Assembly (NCBI GenBank): GCA_905479515.1
Contig: CAJQMX010000086.1
Coordinates: 1-13,740, forward strand
Source: an uncultured Parasphingopyxis sp.
Lineage (GTDB): Bacteria > Pseudomonadota > Alphaproteobacteria > Sphingomonadales > Sphingomonadaceae
Reading direction: 5' to 3'
DNA length: 13,740 nt
Shown: in pieces, positions 1 through 6,411 of the stretch
How positions within the stretch are numbered: the stretch's first letter is position 1
Layout: every line of letters begins with the position of its first letter
Program-made: the position numbers and the translations under genes
The notes under the pieces: model-generated
The model's input: the letters and a program-made list of their open reading frames with translations, nothing else
Told to the model about the DNA's origin: nothing
Database searches by the model: none

Positions 1-276
1 CGCCTCATAATAGCTGTTGAACAGGAACGGCCAATCGGCGTCGAACAGCGCATAGCCATCAACATGATCGCGCAGGATGAAGGTTTCGAAAAACCAGCTC
101 GTATGTGCGAGATGCCATTTGGCTGGAGACGCATCCTCCATCGACTGGACAGTGGCATCGGCATCGGAAAGCGGTGCGGCGAGCGCCTCCGTCAAAGCAC
201 GGACATCAGTAAAATGGGTGGCAAGATCACTGGCCGCCAGAGAAGCCGTCGGAGAGGAAGGTGCGCGCGTTGCCAT
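1..276 (-). CDS. egtB: Ergothioneine biosynthesis protein EgtB, N-terminal part (cut by window edge)
   Basis: EgtB is the iron-dependent sulfoxide synthase that joins hercynine to a thiol donor (gamma-Glu-Cys or Cys) in ergothioneine synthesis. Only the first 92 codons are visible; the frame is open to position 1. They match the DinB-like N-terminal domain: residues 50-64 read SPAKWHLAHTSWFFE, the helix that carries the first iron ligand (H58 of the LAH triplet is the likely one), and residues 86-92 read FNSYYEA, the strongly conserved EgtB segment. The FGE-sulfatase-like catalytic domain would lie left of the window. The ATG at 276 is preceded by GGAGA seven bases upstream, a good ribosome binding site. 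The nearest upstream gene on this strand ends at 492, leaving a 215-base spacer with a LexA-type box. The partner methyltransferase egtD often follows egtB but cannot be seen here. Confidence 0.9.
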   Translation of the reverse strand, partial: MATRAPSSPTASLAASDLATHFTDVRALTEALAAPLSDADATVQSMEDASPAKWHLAHTSWFFETFILRDHVDGYALFDADWPFLFNSYYEA

Positions 277-440
277 GATTCGTCTCCAAGCATCCCTGTT
301 CGCGCGGCACGGGTCAACTGACACGCGCCACAAAGTTCAGACGATATCCGCGCCTGACGGCCAATATCACCTAACGCGCAAGCCACTCATTTTGTTGCGG
401 GAAAATTTCATCTCTTCGGCAGAACCCCTCCTCACCTTTG

Positions 441-455
441 GAACATATCAGGAAC
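441..455 (-). promoter_or_regulatory. Candidate LexA (SOS) box, GTTC-N7-GTTC
   Basis: The minus strand reads GTTCCTGATATGTTC, a direct repeat GTTC-N7-GTTC. On the plus strand the repeat is five bases long (GAACA at 441 and 452, an 11-base period). This is the known LexA operator form in alphaproteobacteria. It lies in the spacer between the cobalamin adenosyltransferase and egtB, about 165 bases before the egtB start. Minus-strand bases just downstream are rich in GGTGAGGAGGGG, and a 14-codon frame (367-411, ATG at 411) follows, which may be chance. The match is exact, but which transcript it controls is inference. Confidence 0.45.
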
Positions 456-491
456 AAATGAGTTCGGAAAGAGGAAATTGCCGCCTGCCGG

Positions 492-1061
492 CTACCGCGT
501 TGCTCCGGGCTTCCACAGGATATCGCCTTTGGCTTCGGCATTGATTGCCCGGGCTATCACAAACAGGTGATCGGACAGGCGATTGATATAGACCATGGCC
601 TGCGGATTGAGAGGCATGTCCTCAGACGCAGCCACGGCAGCGCGCTCGGCACGCCGCACCACGGCGCGGGCCAGCATCACATGGGCCGCCGCAGCATCCC
701 CGCCTGGGAGAATGAAGCTGGTCAAAGGTGTAAGATTTTCATTCATCGCATCGATTTCCGCCTCAAGCCGCGCCACCTGATCGGCCGTGATGCGCAGCAC
801 CATTTCCGAAGGCTCGAAATCGTCACCCGGCGTGGCAAGGTCAGCACCCAGGTCGAACAGCTCGTTCTGGATCCGCCCCAGCATGGAACGAAAAGAGCCG
901 CCCATATCAGCGGCAAGTGCGACACCAATAGCGCTGTTTACCTCGTCGACATCGCCAATCGCGGCCATACGGGTATCGGCCTTGGACACCCGGGAGCCAT
1001 CGACAAGGCCGGTTTTCCCCTCATCGCCAGTACGCGTGTAAATCTTGTTGAGTTTAACCAT
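492..1061 (-). CDS. pduO: Cob(I)yrinic acid a,c-diamide adenosyltransferase, PduO type
   Basis: This enzyme moves the 5'-deoxyadenosyl group of ATP to the cobalt of cob(I)alamin, making or salvaging coenzyme B12 in the cytoplasm. The 189-residue length is standard for the PduO family (the human relative is MMAB). Visible family marks are the N-terminal ATP-binding motif TRTGDEGKTGL (residues 9-19) with DGSRVSK after it, D39-E40-V-N-S (usually DELNS), LPGG near 118-121, the helix RAVVRRAER (132-140), and YINRLSDHLFVIAR (158-171). The rest of the cobalamin pathway is not in the window, so salvage of imported corrinoid is possible. It lies 74 bases downstream of the twin-transmembrane gene on the same strand, probably in one transcript with gluQ. 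The ribosome binding site before the ATG at 1061 is weak (GGA close to the start). Confidence 0.93.
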   Translation of the reverse strand: MVKLNKIYTRTGDEGKTGLVDGSRVSKADTRMAAIGDVDEVNSAIGVALAADMGGSFRSMLGRIQNELFDLGADLATPGDDFEPSEMVLRITADQVARLEAEIDAMNENLTPLTSFILPGGDAAAAHVMLARAVVRRAERAAVAASEDMPLNPQAMVYINRLSDHLFVIARAINAEAKGDILWKPGATR

Positions 1062-1135
1062 TGTCCGTCAGCCACTCGCTTCGCTCAGGCGCCGCACCGG
1101 CGACATTTTGACAAACCTCAGAAAAAGGAAGCTCT

Positions 1136-1360
1136 TTATCGCCCCATCAGCAACAGCAGCAATACGACAATCACGACGGCGACGGCCTGCATGATGATCC
1201 GGCCCTGCATTGCCTTGTTCTGTGCCATGCCGGACCGGTTGGGTCCGTCACCCATCAAATCCTCTTCGGTCGTTTTGAGAAAGGTCACGATCCCGCGCAC
1301 GAGAAAGAAGACGGTCGCGCCCATGGCTGCGATCAGGAGAATGATGAGGATTATCTGCAT
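1136..1360 (-). CDS. Twin-transmembrane protein, HIG1-like
   Basis: A 74-residue membrane protein with two hydrophobic segments (about residues 2-22 and 53-73) joined by a polar loop. The loop ends in NKAMQGRIIMQ, resembling the RxxxQ core of the HIG1 (hypoxia-induced gene 1) domain, known in mitochondria as an assembly factor of respiratory complexes. Small twin-transmembrane proteins of this type are common next to PduO-type adenosyltransferases in alphaproteobacteria; the function there is not established. An in-frame ATG at 1387 would add MRGEAYIGL, but I chose the ATG at 1360 because it places the hydrophobic helix directly at the N-terminus, as family members have it. Neither start has an ideal ribosome binding site (GGTGAGG lies about 14 bases before 1360). 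The gene sits between gluQ and the adenosyltransferase on the same strand. Confidence 0.75.
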   Translation of the reverse strand: MQIILIILLIAAMGATVFFLVRGIVTFLKTTEEDLMGDGPNRSGMAQNKAMQGRIIMQAVAVVIVVLLLLLMGR

Positions 1361-1404
1361 AAGGCCAATGTAAGCCTCACCCCGCATAAATCCAACCCAA
1401 TGTT

Positions 1405-2292
1405 TTACCCGGACTGATCGCTTGTTTCGATCAGCGAAGCCATATCTGGAGGATCAGACAGCAAAGCATTGCTGACGACCGAGGCGCTGACACCCTGCTT
1501 GCGCAAGAGAGAGAGCGCGCGCGCATCGTCGCGCTTCGCCAACCGTTTGCCCGTTTCATCAGTGATCAGTGCATGATGGTGATAATGTGGCACGGGCAGA
1601 TCGAGCAATTGCTGGAGCAACCGGTGAACATGAGTCGCCGCGAACAGATCAACCCCGCGCACGATATCAGTGATACCCTGCTCGGCATCGTCAACAGTGA
1701 CGGCCAGATGGTACGAGGTCGGCACATCCTTGCGCGCCAGAACAACATCTCCATGGATTTGCGGCGTCGCTTTCACACGACCCGCTGCACTATCATCCCA
1801 GAACAGAGCCCCTGCCTGCGCCGCGGCACGGGCCATGTCGATCCGCCAGGCATGGGGTTCGTCAGTCAATCGCCGCTGCCGCTCGACCTCACCCAACTCC
1901 CGGCAGGTCCCGGGATAGAGCGGGCCATCGGGCCCCTGCGGCGCAGAAGCGCTTGCCGCGATCTCTGCCGCAATGTCACCACGCGTGCAGAAACAGGGAT
2001 AGACAAGGCCCTGCGCTTTCAGCCTGTCCAGTGCTGCCTGATAGTCCGGAAATCGGCTCGACTGCCGCAACGGCATCTCAGCCCATACGATGCCAAGCCA
2101 GCGCAAATCATCCTCGATCTGCGGATAATATTCGTCTCGGACCCGGCCCGTATCGATATCCTCGAAACGCAGCAGGAACCGGCCCTCTGCCGCCCTCGCT
2201 AACTCAAATGCCTTGAGCGCCGAATAGGCATGCCCAAGATGGAGCAGACCCGTCGGGCTCGGCGCAAAACGGGTCGTTAACGGCCCACTCAT
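1405..2292 (-). CDS. gluQ: Glutamyl-Q tRNA(Asp) synthetase
   Basis: GluQRS activates glutamate and attaches it to queuosine at the wobble base of tRNA-Asp. It is a truncated relative of glutamyl-tRNA synthetase lacking the anticodon-binding domain, and the 295-residue length fits that. The class I marks are present: RFAPSPTG followed by HLGH (residues 18-21), and a KMSKR-like KRLAKR (249-254). The zinc site typical of the family is visible as C100-x-C102 with Y126 and C130 (YPGTC); about ten Ala/Ser/Pro/Gly residues lengthen the loop between the two halves. I chose the ATG at 2292, with AGGAA seven bases before it, over a TTG two codons upstream. It is the first gene of the minus-strand group gluQ, HIG1-like, pduO and diverges from the HNH gene. 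Confidence 0.94.
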   Translation of the reverse strand: MSGPLTTRFAPSPTGLLHLGHAYSALKAFELARAAEGRFLLRFEDIDTGRVRDEYYPQIEDDLRWLGIVWAEMPLRQSSRFPDYQAALDRLKAQGLVYPCFCTRGDIAAEIAASASAPQGPDGPLYPGTCRELGEVERQRRLTDEPHAWRIDMARAAAQAGALFWDDSAAGRVKATPQIHGDVVLARKDVPTSYHLAVTVDDAEQGITDIVRGVDLFAATHVHRLLQQLLDLPVPHYHHHALITDETGKRLAKRDDARALSLLRKQGVSASVVSNALLSDPPDMASLIETSDQSG

Positions 2293-2374
2293 CCGCAAAT
2301 TCCTGAAACCGGCTCTTGACCATGAGTCGCGCTTGGTGTTGTCATCATCGCGTCACGTTAATCTGTCTAAAGGC

Positions 2375-2438
2375 GTGGCGACAGATGGAAGAGCCGGATA
2401 GCCGGTTTCTTTCGTCCTGGGTGGCGACAGGTCGGAAG
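2375..2438 (+). repeat. Short direct repeat upstream of the HNH gene
   Basis: GTGGCGACAG occurs at 2375-2384 and again at 2421-2430, 46 bases apart. The similarity continues as ATGGAAG and GTCGGAAG. Both copies lie in the 185-base spacer between the divergent gluQ and HNH starts. They could be paired protein-binding sites or chance; I see no convincing -35/-10 pair around them. Confidence 0.4.
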
Positions 2439-2483
2439 GGGTTCGGGTTTGCGGTTCGCAAAGCCGGAGGCGTTTTTCGACCC

Positions 2484-3050
2484 ATGTATCATCCCGATCT
2501 CATCCGCCATCCCGATAGCTGCCCGGCGCTTGTGCTCAACGCCGACTATACACCATTATCCTATTATCCGCTGAGTCTCTGGCCGTGGCAGACCGCGATC
2601 AAGGCGATGTTTCTTGATCGGGTCAACATCGTCGAAAATTACGAGCGCGAAGTGCACAGCGCCTCGCTGACGATGAAAATTCCCAGCGTGATCGCGCTCA
2701 AACAATATGTGCGGCCCTCCGAATATCCGGCCTTCACCCGGTTCAATCTGTTCCTGCGCGACCATTTCGCCTGCCAATATTGCGGGCGGCTGGACGACCT
2801 AACCTTCGATCATGTCGTGCCGCGCAGACTCGGCGGGAAAACGACATGGCAAAATGTCGCCACCGCCTGCGCGCCGTGCAATCTCAAAAAAGGCGGGCGC
2901 ACACCCAAACAGGCCAATATGAGCCTCACCGTCGCACCGCATCGCCCGACCACCTGGCAACTGCAACAGCATGGCAAGCAATTCCCGCCCAATTATCTCC
3001 ACGATAGCTGGCGTGACTGGCTGTATTGGGATGTCGAGCTGGAGGCTTAG
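2484..3050 (+). CDS. HNH endonuclease family protein
   Basis: A 188-residue protein with a C-terminal HNH (His-Me finger) nuclease fold. The zinc-finger-like pairs C97-x-x-C100 and C129-x-x-C132 frame the D109-H110 metal/catalytic pair, N124 and N133, followed by LKKGGRTP. The N-terminal part (residues 14-60, PALVLNADYTPLSYYPLSLW onward) is the conserved lead domain of a chromosomal HNH family widespread in alphaproteobacteria and many other bacteria. Its cellular role is unknown; nearby genes give no sign of a restriction, phage or intron setting, so a housekeeping role is more likely than a mobile one. The open frame extends upstream to 2316, but the ATG at 2484 fits family N-termini (MYHPDLIRHP) and has GGAGG 13 bases before it. 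It converges on the siroheme synthase with a 23-base gap. Confidence 0.9.
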   Translation: MYHPDLIRHPDSCPALVLNADYTPLSYYPLSLWPWQTAIKAMFLDRVNIVENYEREVHSASLTMKIPSVIALKQYVRPSEYPAFTRFNLFLRDHFACQYCGRLDDLTFDHVVPRRLGGKTTWQNVATACAPCNLKKGGRTPKQANMSLTVAPHRPTTWQLQQHGKQFPPNYLHDSWRDWLYWDVELEA

Positions 3051-3065
3051 CCCCTAGGGGCCAGC
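3038..3065. terminator. Candidate two-way terminator at the HNH / siroheme synthase junction
   Basis: A perfect 12-base palindrome GCCCCTAGGGGC (3050-3061) begins at the last base of the HNH stop codon. It is enclosed by a second inverted pair GCTGG (3038-3042) and CCAGC (3061-3065). It sits exactly where two convergent genes meet, with only 23 bases between their stops. There is no T-run on either side, so intrinsic termination is plausible but unproven. Confidence 0.4.
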
Positions 3066-3073
3066 GCTATCCG

Positions 3074-3859
3074 TCAGTCGATGGGCGTTACCGTCACAAA
3101 TACCGATAGGCCGGGTGCAGGATCGGCTGGCAAAGAGGCTCCGGTAATCCGCTGGGCATCAGCGCGTGCCCGGTTGGAGATGGCCTGAGGCACACCGGGC
3201 GCTAAATAGAGAGTATCGGCGCGGCCGAGCAGCAGCGTCTGGCCAATCGTCAGATCATGGGGATCGGCCGAGCGCAGCTGTATGATTTCTAGCTGGTCAT
3301 GCCGCGAATGGTGATCATCCGAATCGCCATCGATCCAGCTATCGACATCGCGTGGGACATTTGGCGTAAACGGATCGAGCACGCCGCCCTCGTCCAGCGC
3401 CGCGTCAATCGCCAGCCGCCGTGTGGCAGCATCGGGCCATTTCGCCTTGATATCGGCGCGTTTGTCCTTGATCCGCCGGGCAATGGCACCGAGCCGGGCT
3501 GGCAATAGCTGCTCCAGTCGCTGGCGAATGGCTTTCGCCATGCCCGCAGAACCCCCGCCCGTGCCGATCGCGATAATGACCGGATCCCGGTCAACAATCG
3601 CTGGCAAGGTAAAATCGCACAGGTCAGGCCGGTCGACGGCATTTACGAGGATATTGCGGTCCCTGAGCCGCGCTGTTGCAGCCTCGGCCGCTTCATCATC
3701 GTCCAGCGCCACAATCGCCAATGCCGCTTCACTGTCCTCGTCAACAATATCGGCTCCGGCACGCTCCAGAATTCGGCGTTTGGCATCCGCAGCCTCGCCC
3801 TCACCAATCAGGATGACCGGGCGATTCCTGAGCCGGACGAAAATGGGAAGACTCTGCAT
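3074..3859 (-). CDS. cysG: Siroheme synthase N-domain protein (precorrin-2 dehydrogenase / ferrochelatase) with a vestigial methyltransferase tail
   Basis: The first 150 residues match the CysG N-domain (Met8p/SirC relatives), which oxidises precorrin-2 with NAD and inserts iron to give siroheme for sulfite and nitrite reductases. Marks seen: nucleotide-binding glycines G19-E-G21 in VILIGEGEAADAKRR, D76 in NAVDRPD (position of the catalytic Asp of CysG), then CDFTLPAIVDRDPVIIAIGT and GGGSAGMAKAIRQRLEQLLP (81-120). At 261 residues it is far shorter than full CysG (about 460). Residues 190-239 (DPHDLTIGQTLLLGRADTLY and on) resemble only the first strand-helix units of a uroporphyrinogen-III methyltransferase. 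The SAM-binding GAGPGD loop is replaced by LRSADP and the rest is absent. Methylation must therefore come from another gene. It lies alone between the HNH gene and galU, and its TATAGT box suggests its own promoter. Confidence 0.85.
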   Translation of the reverse strand: MQSLPIFVRLRNRPVILIGEGEAADAKRRILERAGADIVDEDSEAALAIVALDDDEAAEAATARLRDRNILVNAVDRPDLCDFTLPAIVDRDPVIIAIGTGGGSAGMAKAIRQRLEQLLPARLGAIARRIKDKRADIKAKWPDAATRRLAIDAALDEGGVLDPFTPNVPRDVDSWIDGDSDDHHSRHDQLEIIQLRSADPHDLTIGQTLLLGRADTLYLAPGVPQAISNRARADAQRITGASLPADPAPGLSVFVTVTPID

Positions 3860-3865
3860 TGTGAA

Positions 3866-3894
3866 ACTATAGCAGGCTGATCAGCAACGGCGAA
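3866..3894 (-). promoter_or_regulatory. Candidate cysG promoter with embedded palindrome
   Basis: On the minus strand a TATAGT box (3866-3871) ends six bases before the cysG ATG. A 17-base spacer separates it from a weak -35 (TTCGCC, 3889-3894). The spacer contains a perfect 10-base palindrome GCTGATCAGC (3876-3885), a plausible operator position. If the box is real, transcription would start at or next to the ATG, giving a leaderless mRNA; no Shine-Dalgarno sequence is visible in the remaining six bases (TTCACA). GCTGATCA also occurs at 3989-3996 over the galU stop codon. Confidence 0.4.
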
Positions 3895-3993
3895 GAGGTT
3901 TCGTTGGACATATAGGGTTGAGATTTGCTTGAGGGTTTGGCGGATTGGTTCGTCAGACTCGACCTGACAGCTGAATCCGACAAATCCTGCTGA

Positions 3994-4851
3994 TCACAAT
4001 TCCGCAATAAAGGCCCGCACACGATCCGCGATATCGGCATGATCCAGTGCCATGGCGATATTGGCGTTGATGAAACCGGCCTTGCTACCGCAATCGAATC
4101 GTCGGCCTCCAAATTTATAGGCATGGAAGGGCTGGTCGCCGATCATCTGCGCCATCGCATCGGTGAGCTGGATTTCATTGCCCGCGCCGCGCGCCTGATT
4201 CTCGAGAACACGCATGACTTCAGGCTGAAGGATATAGCGACCGGGGATCATCAGGTTGGACGGCGCCGTGCCCTGGGGCGGCTTTTCAACCAGTCCCTTC
4301 ACCTCGACGAGCGGACCATTTTGCGCGCCGGGATCGACGACCCCGTAATTATGAGTCTGATCATCCGGCACTTCATAACCGCACACGATATTCCCGCCGA
4401 CCTGCTCATAAGCTTCGACCATCTGTTTCATACAGCCCGGTTCGCCAGCCATCAGTTCATCAGCAAGGAAGATGGCAAAGGGTTCGTCACCAACGATATG
4501 GCGCGCACACCAGATGGCATGACCAAGCCCGATAGGCTCCTGCTGCCGGACATAGGTGACATCGCCGGGGCGAAACCGCGTATCGGCGATTACATCCAGC
4601 GGCTTGCCGCGCTGCGCCATCGTCGTTTCAAGCTCATAGGCGATGTCGAAATGATCCTCGATCGCGGATTTGCCACGGCCTGTGACAAAGATCATCTGCT
4701 CGATCCCCGCTTCGCGCGCCTCATCGACCGCATATTGAATCAGCGGCTTATCGACGACAGGCAGCATTTCCTTCGGAATGGCCTTGGTTGCGGGCAGGAA
4801 CCGCGTGCCAAGTCCGCCAACCGGAAAAACAGCTTTGCGAACGGGTTTCAT
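3994..4851 (-). CDS. galU: UTP-glucose-1-phosphate uridylyltransferase
   Basis: GalU makes UDP-glucose from UTP and glucose-1-phosphate in the cytoplasm, feeding polysaccharide, lipid-linked sugar and galactose metabolism. The 285-residue length is standard. The nucleotidyltransferase signature is near the N-terminus: VGGLGTRFLPATKAIPKEML (11-30) followed by PVVDKPLIQY. Other family segments are the FAIFLADELM strand that brings the metal-binding Asp, VKGLVEKPP, the GRYIL strand, and FGGRRFDCGSKAGF near the C-terminus. A good ribosome binding site (AAGGGA, nine bases before the ATG at 4851) is present. It follows lysA after 49 bases on the same strand and I see no terminator between them, so it may be the last gene of the argH transcript. 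Confidence 0.96.
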   Translation of the reverse strand: MKPVRKAVFPVGGLGTRFLPATKAIPKEMLPVVDKPLIQYAVDEAREAGIEQMIFVTGRGKSAIEDHFDIAYELETTMAQRGKPLDVIADTRFRPGDVTYVRQQEPIGLGHAIWCARHIVGDEPFAIFLADELMAGEPGCMKQMVEAYEQVGGNIVCGYEVPDDQTHNYGVVDPGAQNGPLVEVKGLVEKPPQGTAPSNLMIPGRYILQPEVMRVLENQARGAGNEIQLTDAMAQMIGDQPFHAYKFGGRRFDCGSKAGFINANIAMALDHADIADRVRAFIAEL

Positions 4852-4900
4852 GATGTGATTTCCCTTCGAAATTTGGATTGCAACAGGGGGAGGGGCATTC

Positions 4901-6163
4901 TCAATCCCTCAAGAAATTTGGCACATGTTCAGCAGCGATAAGCGCTTCGGGCATCACGCGCTCCGCTACAACTGCGAATTTGTCACCATCGACCATGACC
5001 TCAGGCACCAGCGCACGGCTGTTATAAGTGCTGGCCATCGTCGCGCCATAGGCACCGGCAGTGCGGAAAACGGCAAGGTCTCCAGACTTCACTGCATCGA
5101 TATCGCGGGCCATGGCGAAGGTGTCGCCGCTTTCGCAAACAGGGCCGGCGATATTGGCAACCATGCGCTCTCCGGACGGCTCGACCGCTTCGAAATCGTG
5201 CCAGGCATCATACATGGCCGGGCGGGCAAGATCGTTCATCGCCGCATCGACGATAACATAGGGCCGGATAACGCCTGGTTTCACCCAGATCACCTGCGTC
5301 AACAGGACGCCAGCATTACCAGCAATAACACGGCCGGGCTCAAACATCAGGGTGACATCCCAGTCCTTCGTCACCCTCGCGACCATCTCTCCATAAATCG
5401 CGGGCGAGGGCGGAACCTGATCACGTTCATAGGGCACGCCGAGACCGCCACCGAGATCGATCCGGTCGATCGTATGGCCCTCCGCTCGCAGCTGCATGGC
5501 GAGCGCCCCGACCTTGGCATAGGCGCGCTCGATCGGCGCAAGATCGAAGATCTGGCTGCCGATGTGGAGCGCAAGGCCCCGCATCGCGAGTCCGTCCAGT
5601 GCAGCCAGTCGCCCGAAAATGTCCCTAGCCTGATCGATTGGCACACCGAACTTGTTTTCCTTCATGCCGGTCGAGATTTTGGCATGCGTCCCGGCATCGA
5701 CATCGGGATTGACCCGCAGAACGGCGGTAGCGGCTTTGCCCATGCTCTGCGCGATTTCAGCAAGGGCCGCGCCTTCCTCCTCCAGTTCGATATTGAACTG
5801 GCCGATATCGGCATCAAGCGCCGCGCGCAGATCGGCATGGGTTTTCCCCACGCCCGAAAAAACGATATCCGCCGGCTGCATGCCTGCCGCCAACGCGCGC
5901 TTCATTTCCCCGATAGAGACAATATCACCGCCGCACCCCTCTCGCGCCAATACACGCAATACGGCGAGGTTGGGATTGGCCTTGATGGCGAAGGCGATGT
6001 GAATGCTCGGCAGCGCGGACAAGGCATCACGAAAGACACGGGCATGACGCTCAAGCGTCGCGCGCGAATAGACATAGACAGGCGTACCCACCTCTTCTGC
6101 GATGCGCGCCATGGGCACGTCTTCGGCGAACATCGCGCCGTCCCGAATTGCGAAATGGTCCAT
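4901..6163 (-). CDS. lysA: Diaminopimelate decarboxylase
   Basis: LysA is the PLP-dependent enzyme that decarboxylates meso-diaminopimelate to L-lysine, the last step of lysine synthesis. The 420-residue protein has the alanine racemase-like TIM barrel followed by the C-terminal beta domain. Visible residues: K61 in FAIKANPN (Schiff-base lysine), H200 in HIGSQ, the phosphate-binding GGGLGVPY at 238-245, EPGR at 275-278, and C343-E344 in GPVCESGDTF, contributed across the dimer. The ATG at 6163 lies two bases after the TGA of the small lipoprotein gene, which points to translational coupling. An open frame of about 520 codons on the opposite strand is a composition effect. Confidence 0.97.
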   Translation of the reverse strand: MDHFAIRDGAMFAEDVPMARIAEEVGTPVYVYSRATLERHARVFRDALSALPSIHIAFAIKANPNLAVLRVLAREGCGGDIVSIGEMKRALAAGMQPADIVFSGVGKTHADLRAALDADIGQFNIELEEEGAALAEIAQSMGKAATAVLRVNPDVDAGTHAKISTGMKENKFGVPIDQARDIFGRLAALDGLAMRGLALHIGSQIFDLAPIERAYAKVGALAMQLRAEGHTIDRIDLGGGLGVPYERDQVPPSPAIYGEMVARVTKDWDVTLMFEPGRVIAGNAGVLLTQVIWVKPGVIRPYVIVDAAMNDLARPAMYDAWHDFEAVEPSGERMVANIAGPVCESGDTFAMARDIDAVKSGDLAVFRTAGAYGATMASTYNSRALVPEVMVDGDKFAVVAERVMPEALIAAEHVPNFLRD

Positions 6164-6165
6164 GA

Positions 6166-6411
6166 TCAGCCTGGCGGTGGGAGGTCAAAAGGATCGTCTT
6201 CGCGTTCCTGCGAACGACGGAGGAGTTCGTCAACGCGCTCGGGCCGCTGCTGCGTTGTCGGCTCGAGAAGATCATCGGTGGTCGGTTCGCTTTGCGCCAT
6301 TGCGGGTGCGACCGGCATACCTTCGCCCTGCGCCGGTTGCAGCGGCTCCCGGCCGCCACACGCAGCAAGCAGCATGGCTCCCGCCAAACCTGTTGCGATG
6401 CGCGTCTTCAT
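6166..6411 (-). CDS. Small LptM-like lipoprotein
   Basis: An 81-residue lipoprotein: a short positive N-terminus, a hydrophobic stretch, and the lipobox LAAC with the lipidated Cys at residue 18. Glycine follows the Cys, so export to the outer membrane is expected under the usual sorting rule. The mature part is Pro/Glu/Asp-rich, probably disordered. CGGREPLQP after the lipobox resembles the CGxKGPLxxP motif of LptM (YifL), a small lipoprotein shown in E. coli to help assemble the LPS translocon LptD. A small lipoprotein between argH and lysA is a common arrangement in proteobacteria. The KGP core is altered here to REP, so I do not assign the symbol. The start codon overlaps the argH stop (ATGA) and the TGA is two bases before lysA. 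GGAGAAGGG just upstream is a strong ribosome binding site. Confidence 0.85.
   Translation of the reverse strand: MKTRIATGLAGAMLLAACGGREPLQPAQGEGMPVAPAMAQSEPTTDDLLEPTTQQRPERVDELLRRSQEREDDPFDLPPPG

Noticed and set aside
192..386. GTG-started 64-codon frame on the minus strand overlapping the egtB start
   Set aside because: It runs out of frame through the conserved egtB N-terminus; no domain, and egtB is clearly the coding frame.
567..1373. Open frame of about 268 codons on the plus strand opposite the adenosyltransferase and the twin-transmembrane gene
   Set aside because: Runs across two real genes and their spacer on the opposite strand and has no recognisable features.
2484..3050. HNH protein as a homing endonuclease or restriction enzyme
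   Set aside because: No intron, methyltransferase or phage gene lies nearby, and its N-terminal domain matches a chromosomal HNH family found broadly in alphaproteobacteria.
4039..4941. Open frame of about 300 codons on the plus strand opposite galU
   Set aside because: Antisense to galU with no domain or ribosome binding site of note; a composition effect of the high-GC coding strand.
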